From: Thermoleophilia bacterium | GTDB lineage: Bacteria > Actinomycetota > Thermoleophilia > Gaiellales > Gaiellaceae | DNA length: 14,109 nucleotides | Direction of reading: 5' to 3' | Assembly (NCBI GenBank): GCA_014534295.1 | Contig: JACVRU010000028.1 | Location: 1-14,109 of the forward strand | Part shown: piece by piece, positions 1-7,324 of the stretch | How positions within the stretch are numbered: position 1 is the stretch's first letter | Layout of the letters: each line of letters opens with the position of its first letter | Position numbers and translations under genes: made by a program | The notes under the pieces: generated by a model | Databases searched by the model: none | Seen by the model: the letters and a program-made list of their open reading frames with translations, nothing else | Told to the model about the DNA's origin: nothing

Positions 1-1
1 A

Positions 2-541
2 AGGGCGACCGAGCCCGAAGCCGCGACTCCTCCGGCCGCCTCCCACGCGCGCGGAAGGGCGTCCGCCGCGTCCCGCAGCCCCGGAACGGCCGCCGACACG
101 CCCCGCGACGACGCCCTGCCGGCGCGACCTGCCAGGCCGTTCGCTCATGCGGTGGTGCCCGAGGTGGTCCGGCCGGCCGAGGCGCCGGTCGGGGCGTCGG
201 AGCCCCGACGCGATCCCGGCGGGCGCGCGTGGCCGGCGCCGGCACTCGGGGCGACCCTCGCCGTCCTGGGGGCCGCCTTCGCGGCCGTCCTGGCCCGCCG
301 CAGGCCCCGTCCTATGATGGTCGCCGATGTCGAGCCCGCGGAAGATCCTGGTCGCGGTCGCCTGGCCGTATGCGGCCGGCCCGAGGCACATCGGCCACGT
401 GGCGGGGTTCGGCGTCCCTTCGGACATCTTCGCCCGCTACCACCGGCTCAGGGGCGACGACGTCCTCATGGTCAGCGGGACGGACGAGCACGGCACGCCG
501 GTCATGGTCGCGGCCGACGCGGAAGGACGTTTGCCGCGTGA
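2..541 (+). CDS. C-terminal part of an unrecognised Ala/Pro-rich ORF with one membrane segment (partial, uncertain)
   Basis: An open frame enters from the left edge with strongly G/C-biased third positions up to about 310, which suggests real coding. It reads as a low-complexity Ala/Pro/Arg-rich stretch followed by a hydrophobic helix ([19 protein letters not shown], about 237-293) and then RRRPRP, like a C-terminal membrane anchor with a positive-inside tail. The frame does not stop until 539-541, about 215 nt inside metG, and the overlapping part looks like a shadow of metG. The real end is therefore unclear: a frameshift near 300-315 into the frame that stops at 315-317 would give a natural end. 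I do not recognise a family. It could also be non-coding DNA with fortuitous codon bias. Confidence 0.3.
   Translation, partial: RATEPEAATPPAASHARGRASAASRSPGTAADTPRDDALPARPARPFAHAVVPEVVRPAEAPVGASEPRRDPGGRAWPAPALGATLAVLGAAFAAVLARRRPRPMMVADVEPAEDPGRGRLAVCGRPEAHRPRGGVRRPFGHLRPLPPAQGRRRPHGQRDGRARHAGHGRGRRGRTFAA
313..318 (+). promoter_or_regulatory. Candidate -10 element for a leaderless metG mRNA
   Basis: TATGAT ends 8 nt before the metG ATG at 327. That puts the expected transcription start at or very near the start codon, and no Shine-Dalgarno sequence is visible in between. No good -35 box is seen about 17 nt upstream. Actinobacterial leaderless genes often show a TANNNT box at this distance. 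The call is an inference from spacing only. Confidence 0.35.
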
Positions 542-2105
542 GACGGCCGACCGCTACAGCGAGCTCATCCGGAGCGATCTCCGCGCGCTTGGGCTCTCCT
601 ACGACCTCTTCACGCGCACCACGACGCGCAACCACGCGCGCGTCACCCGCGACGTCTTCCGGACGCTGTACGAGAAGGGCTTCCTCGTCGAGCAGACGCA
701 GCTGGGCGCGTTCTCCCCCACGACGGGGCATACGCTGCCCGACCGCTACATCGAGGGCACCTGCCCGATCTGCGGCTTCCCCGATGCGCGCGGCGACCAG
801 TGCGACAACTGCGGCAACCTGCTCGACCCGGTCGACCTGATCGAGCCCCGCTCGAGGATCGACGGAGCGACACCGGAGTTCAGGGAGACGAAGCACCTCT
901 TCCTCGACCTGCCGGCCTTCGCCGGGCGATTGCACGAGTGGATCGAGCGCCAGCGGCACTGGCGCCCGAACGTCCGCAACTTCTCGCTGCGATACGTCGA
1001 GGAGCTGAGGCCGCGTGCGGTCACGCGCGACCTCGACTGGGGCGTTCGCGTGCCGGTCCCCGGCTACGAGGAAGACGAGAACAAGCGCATCTACGTCTGG
1101 ATCGACGCCGTCGTCGGCTACCTGTCGGCTGCGGTCGAGTGGGCGCATGTGCGCGGCGAGCCAGAAGCCTGGCGGGAGTGGTGGCAGAACCCGGAGGCGC
1201 GCCACTACTACTTCATGGGCAAGGACAACATCGTCTTCCACACAGTGATCTGGCCGGCCGAACTGCTCGGCTACGGGGAGGGCGGCGAGCTCGGCGGCGG
1301 GCGTTCGCTCGAGCTGCCGCACAACGTCGTCGCCAGCGAGTTCCTGACCCTCGAGGGCCGTCAGTTCTCCACGAGCCGCGACTGGGCGATCTGGGTCGGC
1401 GACTTCCTCGACCGCTACGACCCCGACCCGCTCCGCTACTACCTGACGGCGGCGGGGCCAGAGCAGCAGGACGCCGACTTCACGTGGTCGGAGTTCGTCC
1501 GGCGGAACAACGACGAGCTGCTCGCCAATTGGGGCAACCTCGTCAACCGGACGCTGACGATCGCCCACCGCCACTTCGGCCGGGTGCCCGAGCCGGAGGA
1601 GCTCCGCGAGGAGGACGAGGCGCTCCTCGACACGATCGCGTCCGGCTTCGAGACCGTCGGCGCCGCGATCGAGAACGCCCGCTTCAAGGCCGCGCTGGCC
1701 GAAGCGATGCGCCTCTCGTCCGAGGTGAACCAGTACCTCAACGACCAGGCCCCCTGGGCGCTCGTCGAGTCCGACCGTGGCCGGGCGGCCACGGTGCTCA
1801 ACGTCTGCCTGCGGTGCGTCGACGACCTGAAGACGATCTTCACGCCGTTCCTCCCCTTCACGAGCCAGACTGTCCACGAGCTGCTCGGGCACGAAGGGCA
1901 CGTCGCCGGCCCGCTCGAGTTCAGGGACGTCGACGAGGACGGGGAGGTTCACACGGTCCTGACGGGGGACTACGCCTCGTGGGTGGGCCGGTGGGCACCC
2001 GGCGAGCTTCCGACCGGCCAGGAGCTGCGCGAGCCGCGCCCGCTGTACGCGAAGCTCGACAAGGGTGTCGTCGAGGAGGAACTCGCCCGGATGACCGCGG
2101 CGTGA
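327..2105 (+). CDS. metG: Methionyl-tRNA synthetase
   Basis: Class I aminoacyl-tRNA synthetase, 592 aa, charging tRNA-Met in the cytoplasm for initiation and elongation. The HIGH signature is exact at residues 21-24 (PRHIGH), followed by the conserved SGTDEHGTP at 50-58. A single four-Cys zinc knuckle lies in the connective-peptide region (C146, C149, C159, C162). The second catalytic loop is FSTSR at 347-351, the KMSKS variant common in this subfamily. The anticodon-binding region contains NWGNLVNRT at 401-409. There is no C-terminal EMAP/tRBD dimerisation domain. ATG 327 is chosen because an in-frame TGA lies at 315-317 and the protein begins with the usual short strand before HIGH. Its TGA overlaps the GTG of tatD, so it leads a coupled operon. 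Identification is firm. Confidence 0.97.
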   Translation: MSSPRKILVAVAWPYAAGPRHIGHVAGFGVPSDIFARYHRLRGDDVLMVSGTDEHGTPVMVAADAEGRLPRETADRYSELIRSDLRALGLSYDLFTRTTTRNHARVTRDVFRTLYEKGFLVEQTQLGAFSPTTGHTLPDRYIEGTCPICGFPDARGDQCDNCGNLLDPVDLIEPRSRIDGATPEFRETKHLFLDLPAFAGRLHEWIERQRHWRPNVRNFSLRYVEELRPRAVTRDLDWGVRVPVPGYEEDENKRIYVWIDAVVGYLSAAVEWAHVRGEPEAWREWWQNPEARHYYFMGKDNIVFHTVIWPAELLGYGEGGELGGGRSLELPHNVVASEFLTLEGRQFSTSRDWAIWVGDFLDRYDPDPLRYYLTAAGPEQQDADFTWSEFVRRNNDELLANWGNLVNRTLTIAHRHFGRVPEPEELREEDEALLDTIASGFETVGAAIENARFKAALAEAMRLSSEVNQYLNDQAPWALVESDRGRAATVLNVCLRCVDDLKTIFTPFLPFTSQTVHELLGHEGHVAGPLEFRDVDEDGEVHTVLTGDYASWVGRWAPGELPTGQELREPRPLYAKLDKGVVEEELARMTAA

Positions 2106-2833
2106 TCGACACGCACGCGCACCTCGACCTGTGCGACGACCCCGACGGCGCCGTCGAGCGGGCCCGGCAGGCGGGCGTGACGAGGATCCTGACCGTCGGC
2201 ACCGGCCCGGCGTCCTGGCCCGCTGCCCTCGAGCTCGCCGCCCGCCACGACGGCGTCGGTGCCATCCTCGGCGTCCATCCGCACGAGGCGGCGTCGGGCC
2301 TCGACGGCCTGGCCGACGCGGTCGAAGGCGGGCGGGTCGCCGCCGTCGGCGAGACGGGACTCGACTTCTACCGCGACCGTGCGCCCCGTGATGCCCAGCG
2401 CGCCGCTTTCGCGGGCCAGCTCGAGCTCGCCAAGGAGTCCGGGAAGGCGGTCGTGATCCACTCGCGGGCCGCCGAGGAGGAGCTCGGCCGGCTCCTCGAG
2501 GCTTACGCCGGCACTGTCGTCCTGCACTGCTTCTCCTCGCCCCGGCTCCTGCCGCAGGCGCTCGAGCGCGGCTACTTCGTCTCGTTCGCCGGGAACGTCA
2601 CGTACCCGAACGCGACCGACCTGCGGCTCGCCGCGACGCAGGTTCCGGCCGACCGCATCCTCGCGGAGACGGACAGCCCCTACCTCGCGCCCCAGGCCCG
2701 CCGCGGCAGGCCGAACGAGCCCGCGTACGTCGTCCACACGCTCGCCGCGCTCGCGCGGGCCCGCGGCGAGGACCCGGGCGAGCTCGAGCGGCGGATCGAC
2801 GAGAACGCGAGCCGCGCCTTCTCCCTGGGGTGA
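2102..2833 (+). CDS. tatD: TatD-family metal-dependent hydrolase
   Basis: A 243-aa amidohydrolase-superfamily TIM barrel; characterised members are magnesium-dependent 3'-5' exonucleases acting on DNA or RNA. All expected metal ligands are present: H5 and H7 (DTHAH), E84 (GETGLDF), H120 (VIHSR), H142 (LHCFSS) and D191 (ETDSPYL). ILGVHPHEA near residue 60 is also typical. Length matches the family (about 250 aa). The GTG start at 2102 overlaps the metG stop as GTGA, and the gene's own stop overlaps rsmA in the same way, so translation is probably coupled along the operon. In mycobacteria rpfB usually lies between tatD and ksgA; it is absent here. The exact substrate cannot be read from sequence. 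Confidence 0.95.
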   Translation: MIDTHAHLDLCDDPDGAVERARQAGVTRILTVGTGPASWPAALELAARHDGVGAILGVHPHEAASGLDGLADAVEGGRVAAVGETGLDFYRDRAPRDAQRAAFAGQLELAKESGKAVVIHSRAAEEELGRLLEAYAGTVVLHCFSSPRLLPQALERGYFVSFAGNVTYPNATDLRLAATQVPADRILAETDSPYLAPQARRGRPNEPAYVVHTLAALARARGEDPGELERRIDENASRAFSLG

Positions 2834-3591
2834 GGGTGGCCCCGAAGCGCGAGCTGGGCCAGCACTTCCTCGTCGACGAGAACGTCCTGGGCGTTATCGG
2901 CCGGCTCGCCGAGCCCGGACCGGAGGACGTCGTCCTCGAGGTGGGGCCGGGGCTCGGCGTCCTCACGCGCTACCTCGCCGCGCGGGTGGCAGGCGTCCAC
3001 GCGGTCGAGCTCGACCGCTCGCTCGCGCCGCACCTCGCCGACCTGCCGCCGAACGTCGAGCTCGAGTGGGGCGACGCGCTGCGCCTCGATCTCGCCGCGT
3101 CGCGTCCCACGAAGCTCGTGGCGAACCTGCCCTACAGCATCGCTACTCCGCTGATCGTGGAGAGCCTGGACGGGCTCCCGACCGTCCGCCGCTGGTGCGT
3201 GATGGTGCAGCGGGAGGTCGCCGACAGGCTGTTCGCCGAGCCGTCCACGAAGGCGTACGGCGCCGTCTCCGTGCTTGTGCGCCTCGCGGCGGTGAAGACC
3301 GGTTTCCACCCCGTCTCGCGGAACGTCTTCCGCCCTCGGCCGAACGTCGACTCCGCCCTCGTCGCCTTCGAGCGGACGCGCTTGCCCGCCGACTTCGCGC
3401 GCGTCAAGCCCATCGTCGAGGCGGCCTTCGCCCACCGGCGCAAGACGCTGCCGAACTCGCTGGAGCTCGCGGGCCTGACCGGCCGCGACCGCGCGGCGGA
3501 GGCGCTGGTCGCGCTCGGGCGCCCGACGAACGCACGCGCGGAGGAGCTCTCACCCGCCGAGTTCGTCGCGCTTGCCGGGGAGCTCGTTTGA
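2830..3591 (+). CDS. rsmA: 16S rRNA (adenine-N6,N6)-dimethyltransferase KsgA/RsmA
   Basis: A 253-aa SAM-dependent methyltransferase that dimethylates the two adjacent adenines in the 3'-terminal hairpin of 16S rRNA late in small-subunit assembly. Visible motifs are GQHFL at 10-14, the SAM-binding motif LEVGPGLGVLT at 36-46, the acidic motif VELDR at 59-63, and the catalytic NLPY at 99-102. FRPRPNVDSA, typical of the family, follows in the C-terminal half. The GTG start at 2830 overlaps the tatD stop (GTGA). A second GTG two codons later is an equally possible start and would remove only two residues. The stop overlaps the TTG start of ispE. Loss of function in this family is associated with kasugamycin resistance. 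Confidence 0.96.
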   Translation: MRVAPKRELGQHFLVDENVLGVIGRLAEPGPEDVVLEVGPGLGVLTRYLAARVAGVHAVELDRSLAPHLADLPPNVELEWGDALRLDLAASRPTKLVANLPYSIATPLIVESLDGLPTVRRWCVMVQREVADRLFAEPSTKAYGAVSVLVRLAAVKTGFHPVSRNVFRPRPNVDSALVAFERTRLPADFARVKPIVEAAFAHRRKTLPNSLELAGLTGRDRAAEALVALGRPTNARAEELSPAEFVALAGELV

Positions 3592-4409
3592 GGCGGATCC
3601 CCGCCCCGGCGAAGGTCAACCTCGCGCTCGTCGTCGGCCCGGCGCGGCCGGATGGCAAGCACGAGGTCGCGACCGTCCTCCAGCGGGTGGACGTCGCCGA
3701 CCGGGTCCAGATCGAGCCGTCCGAGGGCCGGCTCGTCGTCGGCGGCTTTCCCGACGACACGCTCGTCCGGGCGGCGCTCGAGGCGCTCGCGGCCGAGGCG
3801 GGAACGGCGCCCTGCTGGCGGGCGACGATCACGAAGCGGATTCCGGTCGCGGCCGGCCTTGCCGGAGGCAGCTCGGACGCCGCCTCGGCGCTGCGGCTCG
3901 CGAACGAGACCCTGCCGGAGCCGCTGCCGGAGAAGCGCCTGCTCGCGATCGCGGCGGGGCTGGGCGCCGACGTCCCTTTCTTCCTCAGGCCGGGCCCGCA
4001 ACTGGGGACGGGCGACGGGTCCGAGCTCGCGGCACTCGACCTCCCCCAGGACTTCTTCGTCCTCCTGCTACTCGCGCACGGCGCGGAGAAGTCCTCGACG
4101 GCCGCCGTCTACGCAGACTTCGACCGGCGCGGAGGCGCGGTCGGCTTCCTGGAGCGGCGAGTCGCGCTGTTCGACGCCGTCGAGCGCGTGCGGCGCCCGC
4201 GCGACCTCGCCGCGCTGCCGCCGAACGACCTCGCGAGCTCGCCCCTCGCCGGGAAGCTGCGGGCCCTCGGCGCCTTCCGGGCCGACGTCAGCGGCTCGGG
4301 CCCGACCGTGTACGGCCTCTTCCACCACCGCGCGCACGCGGCCGCCGCGCGCCGGCGGCTGCGCTCGCTCGGGCGGATCTGGGTCAGCGTACCCACTTGG
4401 TACGGTTGA
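3588..4409 (+). CDS. ispE: 4-diphosphocytidyl-2-C-methyl-D-erythritol kinase
   Basis: A GHMP-family kinase of 273 aa that phosphorylates the 2-hydroxyl of CDP-methylerythritol in the MEP isoprenoid pathway. The N-terminal APAKVNL carries the conserved active-site Lys (K9). The Gly/Ser-rich ATP loop AAGLAGGSSDA is at 88-98. GADVPFF at 126-132 holds the catalytic Asp (D128), and the C-terminal motif SGSGPTVYGLF is present. The start is TTG 3588, overlapping the rsmA stop as TTGA; no ATG or GTG lies before the conserved N-terminus, so a rare TTG start is needed. The ksgA-ispE pairing is conserved in actinobacteria and implies a functional MEP pathway. Confidence 0.95.
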   Translation: MRRIPAPAKVNLALVVGPARPDGKHEVATVLQRVDVADRVQIEPSEGRLVVGGFPDDTLVRAALEALAAEAGTAPCWRATITKRIPVAAGLAGGSSDAASALRLANETLPEPLPEKRLLAIAAGLGADVPFFLRPGPQLGTGDGSELAALDLPQDFFVLLLLAHGAEKSSTAAVYADFDRRGGAVGFLERRVALFDAVERVRRPRDLAALPPNDLASSPLAGKLRALGAFRADVSGSGPTVYGLFHHRAHAAAARRRLRSLGRIWVSVPTWYG

Positions 4410-4412
4410 TCG

Positions 4413-4766
4413 GTGGGCGCGCACGCCGTCGAGCACCGGGACGGCCCGGCCAGCCGCTGGCTACGCGAGCGGCGCCTGAAGCTGGCGCTGGGGGTCGCGG
4501 TCGTGGAGGGGGTCCTCGTCGTCGTCGACGTGATCCCGGCCTGGGTCGCGATCCTCGCCGGAGCTGCGATCGTGGCCTACTGGTGGGCCGCCGGGCGGAA
4601 CCACGGCTGGCAACTGGCGCGGCAGATGAGCTGGACGGCGGCGATGTCGCAGGTGTTCGTCGCGCTCGTGCCGCTGCTGGCCTTCGTCCTGACCACCCTC
4701 GCCGTCGTCGCGCTCGTCGTGATCGCCGTCGTGGCCCTGGTCGCGCTCCTCGTCGACCGCCGCTGA
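4413..4766 (+). CDS. Small integral membrane protein, function unknown
   Basis: A 117-aa ORF starting with GTG 3 nt after the ispE stop. After a basic N-terminus (WLRERRLK) it has hydrophobic segments at about 23-41 and 42-60, a polar stretch rich in Trp and Gln (GRNHGWQLARQMSW), and a long hydrophobic region at about 80-113 that could form one or two helices, ending VDRR. I do not recognise a family. A TACGGT hexamer ends 6 nt before the GTG (4401-4406), so the gene may have its own leaderless transcript besides read-through from ispE. The stop lies 30 nt before tRNA-Gln. Strong coding bias and clear topology make it a likely real gene. Confidence 0.75.
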   Translation: MGAHAVEHRDGPASRWLRERRLKLALGVAVVEGVLVVVDVIPAWVAILAGAAIVAYWWAAGRNHGWQLARQMSWTAAMSQVFVALVPLLAFVLTTLAVVALVVIAVVALVALLVDRR

Positions 4767-4796
4767 CCTCTGCGAAACTGTCCGCGAGCACCTCGT

Positions 4797-4870
4797 TGGG
4801 GCGTAGCCAAGTGGTAAGGCAGCGGGTTTTGGTCCCGCGATCCCAGGTTCGAATCCTGGCGCCCCAGCCA
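4797..4870 (+). tRNA. tRNA-Gln (anticodon UUG)
   Basis: A complete 74-nt cloverleaf with encoded CCA. The acceptor stem is TGGGGCG (4797-4803) against CGCCCCA (4860-4866). The D-stem is GCC/GGC. The anticodon stem GCGGG/CCCGC encloses loop TTTTGGT with anticodon TTG at 4829-4831. The variable loop is 4 nt. The T-stem CCAGG/CCTGG encloses TTCGAAT, and GCCA ends the gene. The T1-A72 pair is typical of bacterial tRNA-Gln. The glmU ATG lies only 5 nt after the CCA, so co-transcription and processing are likely. No convincing promoter was found in the 30 nt before it. Confidence 0.97.
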
Positions 4871-4875
4871 TCGCT

Positions 4876-6207
4876 ATGAAGCCGCTAGCAGCCGTGATCA
4901 TGGCCGCCGGGCTCGGGACGCGGATGAAGTCCGCGCTGCCCAAGCACCTGCACCCGCTGCTCGGGCGGCGGCTCGTGGACTGGGTGATCGAGGCCGCGCG
5001 CGAGGTCGGGCCCGACCGGCTCGTGGTCGTCGCCTCCCCCGAGCACCGCGACGCGTTCGCCTCGGTGGAGGTCGCGGTCCAGGAGCGGCCGCTCGGCACC
5101 GGCGACGCCGTCCGCGCCGCCCGGGGCGCCGTGGGCGGCGCCGGCGAGCTGCTCGTGCTCTCCGGCGACCATCCGCTCCTCACGGGCGCCGCGCTCGAGC
5201 GGCTGCTCGGCGCCCACCGCGAAGCGGGCGCCGCGGCGACCGTGCTCTCCTTCGAGCCCGCCGAGCCCCGCAGCTACGGCCGGATCCTGCGCGACGGCGA
5301 CGGGCGCCTGCGGGCGATCGTGGAGGCGGCCGACGCCTCCCCGGACGAGCTCGTGATCCGCGAGGTGAACTCGTCGATCTACGTCTTCGAGGGCTCGTCG
5401 CTCTGGCCGGTGCTCGACGAGCTCCAGCCGCACAACGCCCAGGGGGAGCTCTACCTCACCGATGCCGTGCGCCTCCTCGTCGACGCCGGGGAGGAGGTCG
5501 CCGTCCACCGCGCTGCCCACGCGGCCGAGATCGAGGGCGTCAACACCCGGGCGGAGCTCGCCGCTGCCGCTGCCGCCCTTCGCGACCGGATCAACGACGG
5601 GCACATGCTCGCGGGCGTGACGATCGTCGACCCCGCCACGACCTGGATCGACGCCTCCGTCGAGCTCGCCGTGGACGCCCTCGTCGAGCCGTTCACCGTC
5701 CTCCGCGGCTCGACGCGCGTCGGCGCCGGCGCGCAGGTGGGGCCGCACGCGGTCGCCGTCGACGCGCAGATCGGGCCCGGGGCGCTCGTCGGCCCCTTCT
5801 GTTACCTTCGCCCGGGCACGGTGCTCGAGGACGGGGCGAAGGCCGGCACGTTCGTGGAGCTGAAGCAGGCGCACATCGGGAAGGGCGCGAAGGTCCCGCA
5901 CCTGTCGTACTTCGGCGACGCCGAGGTCGGAGAGGGCGCGAACGTGGGCGCCGGCACGATCACGGCCAACCTCTCCCACAAGCCCGGCGTGGGGAAGCAG
6001 CGGACGAAGGTCGGCCGCAGCGCCAAGGTGGGCATCCAGAACTCGCTCGTCGCCCCGGTCGAGATCGGCGACGGGTCGTGGACGGCACCGCACTCGGCGA
6101 TCACCGAGGACGTGCCGCCCGACTCGCTCGCAGGGTTCCCGCCCCGCCAGGAAACAAAGGAAGGCTATGTCCGCGAAGGCGATGTCCATGAAGACCGAGA
6201 CGACTGA
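4876..6207 (+). CDS. glmU: Bifunctional UDP-GlcNAc pyrophosphorylase / GlcN-1-P acetyltransferase
   Basis: A 443-aa cytoplasmic enzyme making UDP-GlcNAc for peptidoglycan: the C-terminal half acetylates GlcN-1-P and the N-terminal half transfers UMP. The N-terminal nucleotidyltransferase has AAGLGTRMKS at 10-19 followed by the conserved Lys in LPKHLHP, plus the product-loop motif REVNSSIYVF. From about residue 235 the hexapeptide repeats of a left-handed beta-helix begin, with the acetyltransferase motifs TFVELK, HLSYFGDAEVGEGANVGAGT and LVAPVEIGDGS. In place of the common NYDG after GTIT it reads ANLSHKPG and is a few residues longer, a probable lineage variant. The ATG is 5 nt after tRNA-Gln with no room for a Shine-Dalgarno outside the tRNA. 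The last 41 nt overlap prs and contain the prs ribosome-binding site. Confidence 0.96.
   Translation: MKPLAAVIMAAGLGTRMKSALPKHLHPLLGRRLVDWVIEAAREVGPDRLVVVASPEHRDAFASVEVAVQERPLGTGDAVRAARGAVGGAGELLVLSGDHPLLTGAALERLLGAHREAGAAATVLSFEPAEPRSYGRILRDGDGRLRAIVEAADASPDELVIREVNSSIYVFEGSSLWPVLDELQPHNAQGELYLTDAVRLLVDAGEEVAVHRAAHAAEIEGVNTRAELAAAAAALRDRINDGHMLAGVTIVDPATTWIDASVELAVDALVEPFTVLRGSTRVGAGAQVGPHAVAVDAQIGPGALVGPFCYLRPGTVLEDGAKAGTFVELKQAHIGKGAKVPHLSYFGDAEVGEGANVGAGTITANLSHKPGVGKQRTKVGRSAKVGIQNSLVAPVEIGDGSWTAPHSAITEDVPPDSLAGFPPRQETKEGYVREGDVHEDRDD
6156..6164 (+). promoter_or_regulatory. Ribosome-binding site deciding the prs start
   Basis: AAAGGAAGG ends 2 nt before ATG 6167, its AAGGA core about 5 nt upstream. 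It lies inside the glmU coding sequence. In-frame ATGs at 6182 and 6188 have only weak purine runs before them, so 6167 is preferred. Confidence 0.6.
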
Positions 6208-7240
6208 GCTGACGACCCTCGAGCTCGAGGTCGCCGCTCCCCAGCCGGCGCCGGGTCACTGGCGCGAGCTCGGCCAGTCGAAGCGGCTGATGCTCTTCTC
6301 GGGACGCTCCCATCCCGAGCTCGCAGGCCGCATCGCGGAGCGGCTCGGCCTCGAGCTCGGCGAGATCACGCTGAAGACGTTCGCGGACGGCGAGACCTAC
6401 TGCCGCTACGAGGAGTCCGTGCGCGGGGCCGACCTGTTCCTCGTCCAGACAGGCTCGGACCCGGTCGACCGGCACCTGATGGAGCTGCTGATCATGATCC
6501 AGGCGGCGAAGCTGGCCTCGGCGAAGCGCGTCACCGCGGTCATCCCCTGGTTCCCATACTCGCGCCAGGACAAGAAGTCCGCGCCGCGCGAGCCGGTGAC
6601 CGGGAAGCTCGTCGCCGACTTCCTCCAGACGGCCGGGGTCGACCGCGTCCTCACGATGGACCTGCACGCGGGCCAGATCCAGGGCTTCTTCCAGATCCCG
6701 GTCGATCACATGACCGCGCTGCCGCTCTTCGCGCAGCACTTCCGCGACCGGGGGATCTTCGGGGAGGGGGTCGTCTCGGTCTCGCCCGACCCGGGCCGAG
6801 CCAAGATGGCCGTCCGCTTCAGCCAGATGCTCGAGGCCGACTTCGCGATCATGCACAAGACCCGCCCCGGCCACGACGTCGCCCAGGTGACGGAGGTCAC
6901 GGGCCGCGTGCGCGACAAGATCGCGCTGATGGGCGACGACATCATCGCCACCGGGGGAACCCTGGTCTCCGGCGCGCGGGCGCTCAAGGAGGCCGGCGCG
7001 AAGGAGGTCTACGTCTTCGCCACGCACGGCCTCTTCGCGGGCGACTCGCTGCAGCGCTTCGCGAACGCGGAGGAGGTCGACGCAGTCGTAGTCACCGATA
7101 CGCTGCCACTCGACCCGCGCCAGGTGCCGGACAAGGTGACGCAGCTGACCGTCTCGAGCCTGCTCGCGGAGACGATCTGGAACGTCTTCTCCGAGGAGTC
7201 GGTCTCGGCGATCTTCGCCGGCGAGAATCAGCTCTTCTAA
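6167..7240 (+). CDS. prs: Ribose-phosphate pyrophosphokinase (PRPP synthetase)
   Basis: Makes PRPP from ribose-5-phosphate and ATP for purine, pyrimidine, His and Trp synthesis. At 357 aa it exceeds the usual length of about 315 because of an N-terminal extension of roughly 35 residues (MSAKAMSMKTETTELTTLEL and on) before LMLFSGRSHPELA. Family features are KTFADGETYCRYEESVRG, the flexible catalytic loop region IPWFPYSRQDKK, TMDLHAGQIQGFFQIPVDHM, and the PRPP-loop region. That loop reads DDIIATGGT at 257-265 where most Prs have DDxIDTGGT, so an Asp is replaced by Ala261. SPDPGRAKM also departs from the usual SPDxGG. These point to a divergent Prs clade, or to altered kinetics. The final codons, ENQLF-stop, are the left copy of a 15-bp repeat that marks an integration junction. 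Confidence 0.93.
   Translation: MSAKAMSMKTETTELTTLELEVAAPQPAPGHWRELGQSKRLMLFSGRSHPELAGRIAERLGLELGEITLKTFADGETYCRYEESVRGADLFLVQTGSDPVDRHLMELLIMIQAAKLASAKRVTAVIPWFPYSRQDKKSAPREPVTGKLVADFLQTAGVDRVLTMDLHAGQIQGFFQIPVDHMTALPLFAQHFRDRGIFGEGVVSVSPDPGRAKMAVRFSQMLEADFAIMHKTRPGHDVAQVTEVTGRVRDKIALMGDDIIATGGTLVSGARALKEAGAKEVYVFATHGLFAGDSLQRFANAEEVDAVVVTDTLPLDPRQVPDKVTQLTVSSLLAETIWNVFSEESVSAIFAGENQLF
7225..7239 (+). repeat. Candidate attL: 15-bp direct repeat at the 3' end of prs
   Basis: GAATCAGCTCTTCTA covers the last codons of prs and the first two bases of its stop. The identical 15 bases recur at 10924-10938, just after a tyrosine recombinase domain. The left copy continues TAA and the right copy TAG, so both keep an in-frame stop after NQLF. 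This fits integration into the prs 3' end that preserves the target protein. The boundaries are inferred from the repeat; no empty site is available for comparison. Confidence 0.7.
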
Positions 7241-7242
7241 TG

Positions 7243-7276
7243 AGAACGGCTCTACCAAGCGGTAGGGCCGTTCTTT
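7243..7276 (+). terminator. Intrinsic terminator of prs
   Basis: A 14-bp stem (7243-7256 with 7261-7274, one T-G wobble) encloses the tetraloop AAGC, and the 3' arm runs into TTCTTTCT. It begins 2 nt after the prs stop. Because it lies inside the candidate attL boundary, it appears to have arrived with the element and now terminates the glmU-prs operon. Confidence 0.85.
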
Positions 7277-7293
7277 CTACCACGAGTTTCTAC
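7274..7293 (+). repeat. Paired TTTCTAC repeats, left end (possible recombinase arm sites)
   Basis: TTTCTAC occurs at 7274-7280 and 7287-7293, 13 nt apart, just inside the left repeat. A similar pair (TTTCTACC and CTTCTACC, 12 nt apart) sits just inside the right repeat, and a single copy is at 9092-9098. Paired short direct repeats near both ends resemble arm-type integrase binding sites. Seven bases is short, so the functional call is tentative. Confidence 0.3.
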
Positions 7294-7324
7294 TTGGGAG
7301 CCGGCGCTTTAGGATTCTGAGGGC

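Noticed and set aside
312..1952. Long minus-strand open frame opposite metG (and similar ones at 4885-6189 and 6101-7258)
   Set aside because: These are antisense shadows of strongly GC-biased genes. Their translations are Arg/Gly/Val-rich without any recognisable motif, while the plus-strand proteins are well-known enzymes.
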